Positions 18,018 to 28,647 of a DNA stretch of 61,462 bases are shown here, piece by piece. Source of the stretch: Clostridium sp. (GTDB taxonomy: Bacteria > Bacillota > Clostridia > Lachnospirales > Lachnospiraceae); NCBI GenBank assembly GCA_023664605.1, contig JAMPFF010000016.1, forward strand, positions 1 to 61,462, in the 5' to 3' direction. The notes below the pieces were generated by a model that was given only the letters and a program-made list of their open reading frames with translations, did no database searches and was not told where the DNA came from. The first letter of the stretch is position 1; each line of letters starts with the position of its first letter. The position numbers and the translations under genes are program-made.

Positions 18018-19631
18018 ATGATAGGTGCAGACGCAGTTGTAAAATGTCTGGAAGCGGAGGGCGTAGAATATGTATTCGGTTATCCGGGCGTTGCTATTTG
18101 TCCGTTTTATAACAGCATTTTGGACACGAATATAAAAACCATTCTGATTCGTACGGAGCAGAATGCGGCACATGCCGCCAGCGGCCTGGCAAGAGTCAGC
18201 GGCAAAGTAGGCGTCTGCGCGGTCACGTCGGGACCCGGCGCAACCAATGTCATTACGGGAATTGCCACCGCCTTTGCGGACAGCATTCCGCTTATCTGCA
18301 TTACGGGACAGGTCAACAGCGAGTTAATCGGTTCTGATGTGTTTCAGGAGGCCGACATTACGGGCGCGGTGGAATCTTTTGTCAAGTACAGCTATTTAAT
18401 AAAAAATGTAAACGATATCCCCCGTATTTTCAAAGAAGCTTTTTATATTGCCAATTCCGGCAGAAAAGGGCCTGTGTTAATCGATATCCCCATTGATATC
18501 CAGAATGCGCAGGTCAAGAAATTTGAATATCCGGAGTCTGTCAATCTGCGCACCTATAAGCCGACGATAAAAGGACATGCCGTACAGATTAAGAAAGTGA
18601 TTGCGGAACTGGCCGGGGCCAAAAGGCCGATTATCTGCGCCGGGGGCGGCGTGCTTTTAAGCGAGGCACAGTATGCGCTGCGCGCCTTTGTGGAAGAGTA
18701 TCGGATTCCCGTGGTTTCCACCATGATGGGCATCGGCGTGATGCCGACCAATCATCCGATGTATTACGGTATGGTGGGCAATAACGGAAAACCCTATGCC
18801 AACAAGGCGATGAACGAATCGGATTTGCTGATTATGGTGGGCGCAAGAGTCGCCGACCGTGCCATCAGCCAGCCGGATCTGATTACGGAAAATAAGATTT
18901 TAGTGCATATAGACGTTGACCCTGCCGAAATCGGTAAAAATGTCGGCGCCTCCATCCCGCTTGTCGGCGATGCAAAAAATATTTTTGAAGACCTGGCGCA
19001 GGAGAAATTCACCTGTGAGCATGAGGATTGGATTGCGACGTTAAATGAATACCGCCGGACAATGGGCAAAAAGAGAAATCCCAATCCCGGCTATGTTGAC
19101 CCGGCAGAGTTTATCCGCCTGCTTTCCGAACAGATGAAAGATGATGCGGTTTATGTGGCGGACGTCGGGCAGAACCAAATATGGTCCTGTTCCTATCATG
19201 TCGTAAAAAACGGCAGATTTTTAACGACCGGCGGCATGGGAACGATGGGATATTCCATCCCGGCGGCCATGGGAGCCAAACTTGCCTGCCCGGATAAACA
19301 GGTGGTCGCGGTATGCGGCGACGGTTCTTTCCAAATGTCCATGATGGAACTTGCCACGATGAGACAGTTCCATGTTCCTGTGAAAATTATCGTACTGAAA
19401 AATACCTATCTTGGGATGGTACGGGAATTTCAGCACTATAACTACAAGGATAACTATTCGGTAGTCGATTTGTCGGGCAGTCCGGATTTGGAAAAGCTGG
19501 CCATGGCATATGACATGAAGTTTATGCGGCTTCATACGATGGAGGGCGTAAACGACGCCATCCGCGAATTTTTAGAACGCGACGAGTCCGTGTTGATGGA
19601 ATGTGTGATAGACCCGATGGATTTGGTGTAG
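18018..19631 (+). CDS. ilvB: Acetolactate synthase, large catalytic subunit
   Basis: This ThDP enzyme condenses pyruvate to acetolactate or 2-aceto-2-hydroxybutyrate, starting valine/leucine and isoleucine synthesis. In 537 residues, the N-terminal ThDP domain has the catalytic glutamate in RTEQNAAHAASG (near 46-57). The central domain follows, and the C-terminal ThDP/Mg site is GDGSFQMSMMEL through the NTYLGMVREFQ segment (near 434-470). That segment, with small-subunit genes next door, marks it as biosynthetic AHAS rather than catabolic. Start ATG 18018 follows AAATGGAGGATTT. It begins an ilvB-ilvN-ilvN-ilvC series 33 nt after metH. No T-box leader is present before it. Confidence 0.95.
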   Translation: MIGADAVVKCLEAEGVEYVFGYPGVAICPFYNSILDTNIKTILIRTEQNAAHAASGLARVSGKVGVCAVTSGPGATNVITGIATAFADSIPLICITGQVNSELIGSDVFQEADITGAVESFVKYSYLIKNVNDIPRIFKEAFYIANSGRKGPVLIDIPIDIQNAQVKKFEYPESVNLRTYKPTIKGHAVQIKKVIAELAGAKRPIICAGGGVLLSEAQYALRAFVEEYRIPVVSTMMGIGVMPTNHPMYYGMVGNNGKPYANKAMNESDLLIMVGARVADRAISQPDLITENKILVHIDVDPAEIGKNVGASIPLVGDAKNIFEDLAQEKFTCEHEDWIATLNEYRRTMGKKRNPNPGYVDPAEFIRLLSEQMKDDAVYVADVGQNQIWSCSYHVVKNGRFLTTGGMGTMGYSIPAAMGAKLACPDKQVVAVCGDGSFQMSMMELATMRQFHVPVKIIVLKNTYLGMVREFQHYNYKDNYSVVDLSGSPDLEKLAMAYDMKFMRLHTMEGVNDAIREFLERDESVLMECVIDPMDLV

Positions 19632-19660
19632 TTTTATAGGAAGAAAGGAAAGAATATCGA

Positions 19661-20152
19661 ATGAAGAAAAAAATATATTCCGTATTGGTGGAAAACCGCT
19701 CCGGCGTACTTTGTAAGGTTTCGGGACTGTTTTCGAGAAGAAGCTATAATATTGATTCTCTTGCCGTGGGAGAGACCGACGACCCTGCCGTTTCGTGCAT
19801 GACGATTGTCAGCAGCGGCGACGAGCGGACAATTGAGCAGATTGAAAAGCAGTTGAATAAAAAGTTAGACGTTATCAAGGTAAAGACATTTGACGAAACG
19901 GCAAGCATCAGCAGGGAACTGATGCTTATTAAAGTCAAATATAACAGGAACAACAGGCGGGATATTATGGAGACCTGTGAAATTATGAAAGCGGATATTG
20001 TCGATATGTCCAAAAGCCTGATGATCATTCAGATTTGCGATGTACCGGAGAAAATTAACCTGCTTATCAATATGTTACAGTCCGTCAGCGTTGTGGAAGT
20101 GGCAAGAACCGGCACATTAGCTTTGCCAAAATGTATGGTGGATGCGGAATAG
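19661..20152 (+). CDS. ilvN: Acetolactate synthase small regulatory subunit, copy 1
   Basis: A 163-residue ACT-domain protein that binds valine and controls the AHAS large subunit. The ACT domain (about 2-75) has the usual LVENRSGVLCKVSGLFSRR and YNIDSLAVG, followed by the small-subunit C-terminal domain (about 85-160) with SRELMLIKVKYN and ARTGTLAL. It ends with a variant, basic CMVDAE tail. Start ATG 19661 follows AAGAAAGGAAAG. A second small-subunit gene follows, and the two differ at many ACT positions (for example SYNIDSLAVGETDDPA here against GYNIESITAGVTADPK), so they may respond to different effectors. Confidence 0.92.
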   Translation: MKKKIYSVLVENRSGVLCKVSGLFSRRSYNIDSLAVGETDDPAVSCMTIVSSGDERTIEQIEKQLNKKLDVIKVKTFDETASISRELMLIKVKYNRNNRRDIMETCEIMKADIVDMSKSLMIIQICDVPEKINLLINMLQSVSVVEVARTGTLALPKCMVDAE

Positions 20153-20153
20153 G

Positions 20154-20182
20154 TTGACTTTTTGCATTATTGTTGCTACAAT
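20154..20182 (+). promoter_or_regulatory. Internal promoter before the second ilvN copy
   Basis: TTGACT (20154-20159), 17 bp and TACAAT (20177-20182) lie directly after the first small-subunit stop codon and 38 bp before the next start. Both boxes differ from consensus by a single base, and spacing is ideal, so ilvN copy 2 and ilvC can probably be transcribed separately from ilvB. Confidence 0.6.
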
Positions 20183-20219
20183 TATTGACAGCGTTTGATA
20201 TGGAAAGGCAGGAATTTTT

Positions 20220-21802
<1,583 letters not shown>

Positions 21803-21827
21803 TCTATAAATTTATCCGGTAACTTTG

Positions 21828-21857
21828 AAAGCGCAGGTTCTATTGCCTGCGCTTTTT
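21828..21857 (+). terminator. Intrinsic terminator after ilvC
   Basis: AAAGCGCAGG (21828-21837) and CCTGCGCTTT (21846-21855) form a perfect 10-bp stem with an 8-nt loop, ending in TTTTT. It separates ilvC from the unknown gene and leuCD. Confidence 0.9.
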
Positions 21858-21894
21858 AGCAATACGAAACTGCTATAACCGCAGGGGGAGAAAA

Positions 21895-22551
21895 ATGGGC
21901 AAAGTAATGATGCTTGGCGTTATGACGCTTTTGCTGCATACGGCGGCTTCCAGTATGACGGCAGCGGAGTATGTGCAGGCGGAAGCGGCTTTTGCAAATG
22001 CGGACGCTAAGATACAGGAAGCGCTTACCGCATATCAGGAATATATTGACGGACATGTTGAATATTTAGAAGAAGAATTAGAAGCGATGGATTTTTGTAT
22101 ATGTTCGTTGTTTTATCTGGATGACGATGAGATTCCGGAATGTTATTTCGATGCGTATTTTAGTGAAAAAGTTCTGCTGCGTTATCAGAATGGCGAAATT
22201 TGGGCGTACGCTTCCGACGATTGGGGCAGCTGCAATTTTCCTACTTATCAGGAAAAAACAGGCAGATTCCGCTACACATATATGCCGGGTTCCCGCAGAT
22301 TTGATGTTTTTCTGGAACTTGCGGACAATGAGGGAGGTTTTATAGAGACGGGGTTTGCAGTCCGCAGTTTTGGCGGACAGCCCGACTGTGCAATCGGCGG
22401 CGTTATCAAAGATGGGATGTTAACGGACGGCACGGATGTTGATATAGACACTTACAATGAGTATATTGCTTCTTTTGGAGAATATGAATCCATGCCGCGC
22501 TTATCGGCGGGCAATGTAAAGGAGGCTTACAGGGATTTACTTGCAAGGTAA
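21895..22551 (+). CDS. Probable secreted protein of unknown function
   Basis: This 218-residue protein matches no family I recognise. Its first 22 residues (GKVMMLGVMTLLLHTAASSMTAA) could be a signal peptide, though with only one Lys. The mature part begins with a charged helix and has aspartate-rich turns, FYLDDDEIPECYFDAYF near residue 73, of the type seen in small extracellular proteins that compute a 'YLDDDEIPEL' motif; it also holds CNFPTYQEKTGRF and an FGGQPDC segment. Start ATG 21895 follows CAGGGGGAGAAAA, a strong site. It sits alone between the ilvC terminator and leuC and 32 nt before leuC, so it is transcribed into leuCD unless an unseen terminator intervenes. Confidence 0.7.
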   Translation: MGKVMMLGVMTLLLHTAASSMTAAEYVQAEAAFANADAKIQEALTAYQEYIDGHVEYLEEELEAMDFCICSLFYLDDDEIPECYFDAYFSEKVLLRYQNGEIWAYASDDWGSCNFPTYQEKTGRFRYTYMPGSRRFDVFLELADNEGGFIETGFAVRSFGGQPDCAIGGVIKDGMLTDGTDVDIDTYNEYIASFGEYESMPRLSAGNVKEAYRDLLAR

Positions 22552-22583
22552 ACAGCGTTTAAAATGAAGGAGGTTATCACAAA

Positions 22584-23846
22584 ATGGGAATGACAATGAC
22601 TCAGAAAATATTGGCGGCTCATGCCGGACTTGATAAGGTGGAAGCCGGACAATTAATTGAAGCGGATTTGGATTTGGTGCTGGGAAACGACATTACCAGT
22701 CCGGTTGCCATTAAAGAAATGGAAAAAATGAAAGTGGACGGCGTGTTTGATAAAGATAAAATTGCGTTGGTTCCCGACCATTTTGTACCGAATAAAGATA
22801 TTAAATCTGCGCAGCACTGTAAATGCGTAAGAGAATTTGCATACCGCAATGAAATTACCAATTATTTTGAAGTGGGTGAAATGGGCATCGAACATGCGCT
22901 GCTTCCCGAAAAAGGCCTGACCGTGGCGGGAGACGTGATTATCGGCGCGGATTCCCATACCTGTACATACGGGGCATTAGGGGCATTTTCTACGGGCGTC
23001 GGCAGTACCGATATGGCGGCGGGCATGGCGACCGGAAAAGCATGGTTTAAAGTACCGTCCGCAATCAAATTTAACATCGTAGGAAAACCCTCCGAATGGG
23101 TCAGCGGAAAAGACGTTATTCTGCATATTATCGGCATGATAGGCGTAGACGGCGCCTTATATAAATCCATGGAATTTGTCGGAGACGGCATTCAAAACCT
23201 GACGATGGACGACCGTTTCACGATTGCCAATATGGCGATTGAGGCGGGCGGCAAAAACGGCATCTTCCCGGTGGATGATTTGGCGCTTTCCTATATAAAA
23301 GAGCATTCCGTCAAACCGTATAAGATATATGAGGCGGATGATGACGCGGTTTATGATGAGGAGTATACGATTGATTTAAGTACGCTGCGTCCGACCATCG
23401 CGTTCCCGCATCTTCCGGAAAATACAAAGACGATTGATGAAATCAAAGAAGATATTACGATAGACCAGGTGGTAATCGGTTCCTGCACCAACGGCAGGCT
23501 CGACGATCTGCGGATTGCCGCCAAGGTATTGAAGGGTAGGCATGTGGCAAAGGGCATGAGATGTATCGTGATACCGGCTACGCAGAAAATTTACATGCAG
23601 GCGATGGAAGAGGGCTTATTAAAAATCTTCATAGAGGCCGGAGCCATTGTCAGCACACCGACATGCGGCCCGTGCCTTGGCGGTTATATGGGGATTTTGG
23701 CGGAAAATGAACGCTGCGTATCTACGACGAACCGTAATTTCGTAGGCAGGATGGGGCATGTGGATTCCGAAATTTATCTGGCAAGTCCGGCGGTAGCTGC
23801 GGCAAGCGCCGTTGCCGGTAAAATTTCCTGCCCGTGCCGGCTGTAA
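22584..23846 (+). CDS. leuC: 3-isopropylmalate dehydratase large subunit
   Basis: LeuC and LeuD isomerise 2-isopropylmalate to 3-isopropylmalate in leucine synthesis using a 4Fe-4S cluster. The 420-residue protein is of the short archaeal/clostridial type. Cluster ligands appear in [12 protein letters not shown] (near 296-307) and [10 protein letters not shown] (near 356-365); substrate contacts include [13 protein letters not shown] (near 119-131) and [11 protein letters not shown] near the C-terminus. Start ATG 22584 follows GAAGGAGGTTATCACAA. leuD is 76 nt downstream; leuA and leuB are not in the window. Confidence 0.93.
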   Translation: MGMTMTQKILAAHAGLDKVEAGQLIEADLDLVLGNDITSPVAIKEMEKMKVDGVFDKDKIALVPDHFVPNKDIKSAQHCKCVREFAYRNEITNYFEVGEMGIEHALLPEKGLTVAGDVIIGADSHTCTYGALGAFSTGVGSTDMAAGMATGKAWFKVPSAIKFNIVGKPSEWVSGKDVILHIIGMIGVDGALYKSMEFVGDGIQNLTMDDRFTIANMAIEAGGKNGIFPVDDLALSYIKEHSVKPYKIYEADDDAVYDEEYTIDLSTLRPTIAFPHLPENTKTIDEIKEDITIDQVVIGSCTNGRLDDLRIAAKVLKGRHVAKGMRCIVIPATQKIYMQAMEEGLLKIFIEAGAIVSTPTCGPCLGGYMGILAENERCVSTTNRNFVGRMGHVDSEIYLASPAVAAASAVAGKISCPCRL

Positions 23847-23922
23847 AAAGAAACTGTCTGGTTTCGTGACCTGATAGTCGATAACGATAATAAAAAATAG
23901 CGCATTGATTGGAGGAATATAT

Positions 23923-24411
23923 ATGAAAGCAGCAAAAGGACGTGTTTTTAAATATGGAGACAATGTGGATACGGATGTTATCATTCCGGCCCGTTATTTG
24001 AATTCTTCAGACCCGGCGGAACTTGCCGCGCACTGTATGGAGGATATTGACAAGGATTTTATGAAAAAGGTGCAAAAAGGCGATATTATGGTGGCAGCCA
24101 AAAACTTTGGCTGCGGCTCATCGAGAGAGCATGCGCCGATTGCGATTAAAGCGGCGGGCGTAAGCTGTGTTATCGCAGAGACCTTTGCCCGTATTTTTTA
24201 CCGCAATGCGATTAATATCGGGCTTCCTATTATAGAATGTCCGCAGGCGGCCGCGGATATCGAGGACGGGGATACGGTAGAAGTGGATTTTGATACCGGC
24301 GTCATTACCGACGTAACGAAAAATACCACCTATAAGGGGCAGGCATTTCCGGAGTTTATGCAGAAAATCATTGCCGCCGAGGGGCTTGTAAACTATATTA
24401 ACCGGAAATAA
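23923..24411 (+). CDS. leuD: 3-isopropylmalate dehydratase small subunit
   Basis: A 162-residue swivelling-domain subunit paired with Leu[20 protein letters not shown] (near 16-34) is the conserved N-terminal loop. [17 protein letters not shown] (near 60-76) is the substrate-recognition loop that separates isopropylmalate from homoaconitate or citraconate users. The C-terminus has [15 protein letters not shown] 23923 is chosen because GGAGGA lies eight bases before it. Codon use and order match leuC, and no terminator separates the two. Confidence 0.93.
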   Translation: MKAAKGRVFKYGDNVDTDVIIPARYLNSSDPAELAAHCMEDIDKDFMKKVQKGDIMVAAKNFGCGSSREHAPIAIKAAGVSCVIAETFARIFYRNAINIGLPIIECPQAAADIEDGDTVEVDFDTGVITDVTKNTTYKGQAFPEFMQKIIAAEGLVNYINRK

Positions 24412-24552
24412 GAAGTGAAAAAACTGCAATTTTTTTCTAAATATATGAAAAAAGTATATAATTATTTGCGAAAATATAGTATTATAGTAATAGGAAATAG
24501 TAAAAACAAATCTGATTCATTATGAAATTGTGGATAAACAGGAGAATTCATT

Positions 24553-25782
24553 ATGCTTGCGACATTAATACCATTATTTGATGAAACCATGACAGTCAAG
24601 GCCTATTCCTTATTTGCGCAGAAGAAGAACCATCTTTTGACACCCAGTTTATTGGGAACCGGAAGCAACGACGGGGCGGCCAATATCGCGGGACTTGATT
24701 TGATTGAAAGTATGGGTATTGAAACGTTATCGGCGGATAAGGAAGTCTTTGTGGAAGTGAACAACATTTCCATCTTTGCGGATATTAACGCACAATGTAA
24801 TGCGCCGCATGAAAGGATCGTCTTATTGGCGAATAATACCATTACGCCGGATGAGATGTATATCAACCGATTTAAAGAACTGAAAAAGATGAGATACAAA
24901 ATTGCCATCAGAAAATTGACTGACGATAATTTTGAGGCGTATCATGAATTGCTTCTGCTGACGGATTATATTTTACTTTCCCATAGCAAAAACAATATGG
25001 AGAAAGCGAAAAAACATTTGGCGAAGGTTTATCCGCATATCAAAATCTGCGCAGTGCATGTCGATTCTCAGGAAGACTTTGATATGTTAAAGAGAATGGG
25101 CGGATTTGACCTCTATGAAGGCGGATTTTTCCGTGTGCCGGTTACGCAGGGCGAAGAAGAGGTTGCTCCGTTAAAGGCCAATTATATCGAACTGTTAAAC
25201 CTTGTCAATGACAGGGATTTCGACTTAACAAAAGCGGCCGACGTTATCGGGCGCGATACGGCGTTAGTTATCTCTTTATTGAAGATGGTAAACAGAATGA
25301 CGGTAAATTCCGAAATTACGTCTATCAGACATGCCGCGGCGATGCTTGGGCAGAAAGAATTAAAGAAATGGATTAACACCGCCGTTACGAACGAGCTATG
25401 CGCCGATAAGCCGAACGAGATTACCAGGCTTTCCCTGCTGCGGGCTAAATTCGCGGAAAATCTAGCGCCTATCTTTGAAATGGCCGTACATTCTTCCGAA
25501 TTGTTCCTGATGGGATTATTCTCCGTACTGGATTTGATTTTAAATAGGCCCATGAAGGAAGCGCTGACGATGGTTAAGGTCTCAAAGCCGATTGAAAACG
25601 CGCTGATTGAGGATAAAGGCGATTTGGCTCCTGTACTGGATTTTATTATCCAGTATGAAAATGCTTCCTGGCAGGAAGTTTCCAGACAGATGCTGTTAAA
25701 GCAGATAGATATCGACCATGTGTACGACGCCTATACCAAATCTTTGCAATGGTATCGTGAATTGTTCGGGGCGGAGGAATGA
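24553..25782 (+). CDS. EAL-like/HDOD signalling protein (YuxH type)
   Basis: A 409-residue cytosolic protein with the YuxH-type order: a degenerate EAL-like TIM barrel (about 1-195) and a C-terminal HDOD domain (about 200-385). The barrel lacks the EAL metal-ligand set; only fold-level features such as FDLYEGGFFRVP are left, so c-di-GMP hydrolysis is unlikely. The HDOD part includes DLTKAADVIGRDTALVISLLKMVNR and ITSIRHAAAMLGQKELKKWI, typical of signalling HDOD proteins. The gene begins 141 nt after leuD with GGATAAACAGGAGAATTC before ATG 24553, and its stop overlaps the start of a lipoprotein gene. A diguanylate cyclase lies 1.6 kb downstream on the other strand. Confidence 0.85.
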   Translation: MLATLIPLFDETMTVKAYSLFAQKKNHLLTPSLLGTGSNDGAANIAGLDLIESMGIETLSADKEVFVEVNNISIFADINAQCNAPHERIVLLANNTITPDEMYINRFKELKKMRYKIAIRKLTDDNFEAYHELLLLTDYILLSHSKNNMEKAKKHLAKVYPHIKICAVHVDSQEDFDMLKRMGGFDLYEGGFFRVPVTQGEEEVAPLKANYIELLNLVNDRDFDLTKAADVIGRDTALVISLLKMVNRMTVNSEITSIRHAAAMLGQKELKKWINTAVTNELCADKPNEITRLSLLRAKFAENLAPIFEMAVHSSELFLMGLFSVLDLILNRPMKEALTMVKVSKPIENALIEDKGDLAPVLDFIIQYENASWQEVSRQMLLKQIDIDHVYDAYTKSLQWYRELFGAEE

Positions 25783-26564
25783 AAAAGTATCATTTGACGC
25801 TGTTATGTATCCTTTGCTTTGCTTTTTTGACCGCATGTGCAGACGCTCAGGTAACAGATAACAATGCTGACGGCGCAGATGTTCCGGTTATGCAGGAACT
25901 TTCCACGGAGATTTTAGCAGATGAGAGCGGCGGCAATACTGATGATACGGACACGGCGCAGCCGACGGATGTTTTATTGGAAGAGCCGCAGGCGGATACA
26001 GCGTCTGATATGGCGCCAGAAGAAGCACAGGAGGAAGAACCGCTTCCGGTATCGACTCCGGCGAGGCTTTCCGCTAATCTGTATGATTTTCAGATTTCCA
26101 TTGATGGAACCGTTTATCAGTTTCCGATGAAGTATGCCGACCTGGAAGCCTTAGGGTGGACATACGAGGGCGACAGTGCGCAAACATTGGATGTCAATCA
26201 ATACGTACCGCTGCAGGAGTGGATAAAAGATGATGTTTCCATTTCTACAAAATTGGCGAATGTTTCTGCGGCTGCGGCTGCATTTTCCGACTGTATGGTA
26301 TCCGGCATTACTATAGAACGGCATGTTGCCAGAGACTGTGACTGGAAGATTCTTCTTCCAAACAGTATCGAGTGGGGCGTGTCCAATGCTGATGATATCA
26401 AAGAGGCATACGGGGAACCGACATACGAATATGACGGTAACAGTTATTATAAAATGATTTATCAGGACGGTTATTACCGTGAAATTGCTTTATATGTATA
26501 TAAAGATACTGATGTATTGCAGCAGATTGATATGGAAAATCTGACACAACAGAATGAAAAGTAA
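25779..26564 (+). CDS. Predicted lipoprotein of unknown function
   Basis: A 261-residue exported protein with signal peptide LTLLCILCFAFLTAC (lipobox LTAC, Cys near residue 20), a long acidic low-complexity linker (about 25-88, many Asp/Glu/Thr), then a folded domain with LYDFQISIDGTVYQFPMKYADLEALGWTY. It closes with NSYYKMIYQDGYYREIALYVYK. The domain resembles small extracytoplasmic beta-rich modules found in clostridial lipoproteins, but I cannot name it. Its ATG overlaps the preceding stop (ATGA), so it is translationally coupled to the EAL/HDOD gene. Confidence 0.75.
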   Translation: MKKYHLTLLCILCFAFLTACADAQVTDNNADGADVPVMQELSTEILADESGGNTDDTDTAQPTDVLLEEPQADTASDMAPEEAQEEEPLPVSTPARLSANLYDFQISIDGTVYQFPMKYADLEALGWTYEGDSAQTLDVNQYVPLQEWIKDDVSISTKLANVSAAAAAFSDCMVSGITIERHVARDCDWKILLPNSIEWGVSNADDIKEAYGEPTYEYDGNSYYKMIYQDGYYREIALYVYKDTDVLQQIDMENLTQQNEK

Positions 26565-26567
26565 AAG

Positions 26568-27329
26568 ATGATGGATAATCGAATCGATAGAATAGACGGC
26601 AATAAATATTATGAATATACCAAGGTGAAAAATCTCAATGTTCCGGATACGGATGAAAAGTTCAGCCTGGATTACAGGCAGGACGGCCTGCAGACGGAAA
26701 CAAAAGAGAAAAGAGACAAGGATAAGGCGGAGAAAGCGCAGGAGGAAAAACAGCCTAAAGTGCAGGACGGCGTCAGACTGGATATTTCAAACGGCGCGCG
26801 TACGGCGGCTGCATCCGCTTCTAAAACGGCGGCAAAGACAACGTCAGGAATGCAGGCCGTCTTTTCCATATCGTCAATCTTTAAGCCGGTTCAGGATTTT
26901 ATCAATACGGCGGTTGCAGCGGTCAAGGAATTTTTTTATAAAATATGGAACGACCCGCAGCCGGAGGTTATAGATACTGCGGATATCGACAAAGAGAATG
27001 CGGACGCGGCGGAAAGTATTGCAGCGCAGTCTACGGATGCGGAAGAGATGACGGACGATACCATGTCCTCCGCCACAGTGCAGACGCCGTATGAATCCGA
27101 AAGCGACTACCGCATGAAAGAGGCTGTTTTAGACCGTAAAATACAGCCGTACTTACGAAGCGGAGACTTGAATCAGGTTATCAATCTGCTGACGGATAAC
27201 GGAAAGAAAGAGGCGGCCAGAAATTCGACGCTCTTAACGTACTACGATAGAAACGGGAGAATGGTGGAGCCGAATGCTTCCGACCGGGAAAGAATTTTAT
27301 ACGGAGACAGGAATACGCGGAAATTATAA
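26568..27329 (+). CDS. Conserved-looking protein of unknown function
   Basis: No family is recognised for this 253-residue protein. It starts with DNRIDRIDGNKYYEYTKV, has a Lys/Glu-rich charged stretch (about 40-65), an Ala/Thr-rich segment, a short amphipathic or hydrophobic helix (VFSISSIFKPVQDFINTAVA, near 98-117), an acidic Asp/Glu/Ala linker, and a C-terminal helical part, VLDRKIQPYLRSGDLNQVINLL, ending in RERILYGDRNTRKL. There is no signal peptide. It lies three bases after the lipoprotein stop, with ATG 26568 or 26571 as start and a weak ribosome binding site, so it belongs to the EAL/HDOD unit. A terminator follows 27 nt later. Confidence 0.65.
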   Translation: MMDNRIDRIDGNKYYEYTKVKNLNVPDTDEKFSLDYRQDGLQTETKEKRDKDKAEKAQEEKQPKVQDGVRLDISNGARTAAASASKTAAKTTSGMQAVFSISSIFKPVQDFINTAVAAVKEFFYKIWNDPQPEVIDTADIDKENADAAESIAAQSTDAEEMTDDTMSSATVQTPYESESDYRMKEAVLDRKIQPYLRSGDLNQVINLLTDNGKKEAARNSTLLTYYDRNGRMVEPNASDRERILYGDRNTRKL

Positions 27330-27356
27330 AAATATAGAAAACGATACTCAATCGAG

Positions 27357-27397
27357 CAGGGTCAGGGCGCATCAAACGGCGAAACGACCCTGTTTTT
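27357..27397 (+). terminator. Intrinsic terminator overlapping the 3' end of the convergent GGDEF gene
   Basis: CAGGGTC (27357-27363) and GACCCTG (27386-27392) form a stem with a 22-nt loop, followed by TTTTT (27393-27397). It serves the + strand unit (24553-27329). Most of it lies inside the final codons of the minus-strand diguanylate cyclase. Confidence 0.65.
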
Positions 27398-28468
27398 GCC
27401 ATTATGCTTACCGTAATAGAGCCGCCTGTCAGCATGGGTAATCGTATCTTCCACGGTATTGCCGTATCGATGGGAGGCGATTCCGAGCGTAAGGGAACAG
27501 TGAATGGATGTTTCGCTCCAGGTAAACAGATGTTCTTCTACATGAGAACGGATATTTTCTGCAATCCGGCATGTTTTATCCAACGGCACATGACATAAAA
27601 TCAGAATTTCCTCACCGCCCCAGCGGCAGACATGTCCGTCGTCACCAACTTCGTTACTGATAATCTGCGTGATGTCTTTTAGCACAACATCACCGAAATC
27701 ATGTCCGTAAGTGTCGTTGACCTTTTTAAAATTATCAATATCACACATCACCAAGGAAAATTCCTCTTCCTTCTTGAGCGCCTCGTCAAAGTAATCCTGC
27801 ATACTCCGGCGGTTATATAAACCGGTCAGCGGGTCGATGCTCGCCATATTATCGAGCGCGGCATTCTGATTGCGCAGTTGGTTTGTCGCCGCCTGTATTT
27901 CCATAAGAAAAACGAGCGTTACGAGGAATAAAAAGCCGAAATTACAAAGCGCGTTAAATATATAAATGGCAAGTTCCACGCCCGGCGGCACATCCAGATG
28001 ATAGACGGAGCCTGCAAACATGGAAATCATGCGGCAGGAAACAAAGGCAAAAATAGCAAACAGACCGAGTACCGTAGGGATGACATATTTTTTATTATTA
28101 TGAATCAGATTGACGCACATAAAATAGCCAAACGGAACCAATCCGACGATATATTGGGTAAATCCAAACTGCCAGCCGACAAAAATCGTAGCGACAAAAG
28201 AGTGCAGGATAATCTCCAGATAGGTAATATAAAAGGTTTTGATAAGTTCCTTTTCATAGCCGTATTTGATGATATGGGTACAGTGCAGATAAGTAATGAC
28301 GCTGCCGACGTTAAAAATGATAAGAGGCCAGACTTTCAGCGCGGTAAAAATGCCGACAAGCATAATATGTACCATCGTAATGGCATAAATAATCAGTTTA
28401 TATTGAAATTTATCAGCCTGCATTTTAGACATTGCAAACTGCTTTATGTCCTTGTATTTTTCCATCAT
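27362..28468 (-). CDS. Membrane diguanylate cyclase (GGDEF)
   Basis: A 368-residue inner-membrane enzyme that makes c-di-GMP from two GTP. Six or seven predicted membrane helices fill residues 20-195. The GGDEF domain (about 205-360) has DPLTGLYNRR, CDIDNFKKVNDTYGHDFGD and RWGGEEILIL, so the active site is intact in the GGEE form. The inhibitory RxxD site is not present at its usual position (GDDG before HVCRWGGEE), so product inhibition is unlikely. It reads convergent to the EAL/HDOD unit and shares its last codons with that unit's terminator. Start ATG is at 28468 on the minus strand. It is separated by 167 nt of AT-rich DNA from the divergent nuclease-like gene. Confidence 0.9.
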   Translation of the reverse strand: MMEKYKDIKQFAMSKMQADKFQYKLIIYAITMVHIMLVGIFTALKVWPLIIFNVGSVITYLHCTHIIKYGYEKELIKTFYITYLEIILHSFVATIFVGWQFGFTQYIVGLVPFGYFMCVNLIHNNKKYVIPTVLGLFAIFAFVSCRMISMFAGSVYHLDVPPGVELAIYIFNALCNFGFLFLVTLVFLMEIQAATNQLRNQNAALDNMASIDPLTGLYNRRSMQDYFDEALKKEEEFSLVMCDIDNFKKVNDTYGHDFGDVVLKDITQIISNEVGDDGHVCRWGGEEILILCHVPLDKTCRIAENIRSHVEEHLFTWSETSIHCSLTLGIASHRYGNTVEDTITHADRRLYYGKHNGKNRVVSPFDAP

Positions 28469-28647
28469 GATTAGTAAAAGACTCCAAACTTACAGACTTA
28501 TCAACATTGAAAGCGGTTTCACACACGCCTGCACTTAAAATTATTATACCCTATTTTTCCATAAAATGATATAGTAAAATATTGATAAAGTAAATTTTAT
28601 ACTAAAACTGCACTTTGTAGCGAAAACAATTTGAAATGAGGATTACA

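Noticed and set aside
27998-28474. Plus-strand open frame of 158 codons opposite the GGDEF gene
   Set aside because: It is antisense to the intact GGDEF gene, whose motifs are complete; no promoter or ribosome site is seen.
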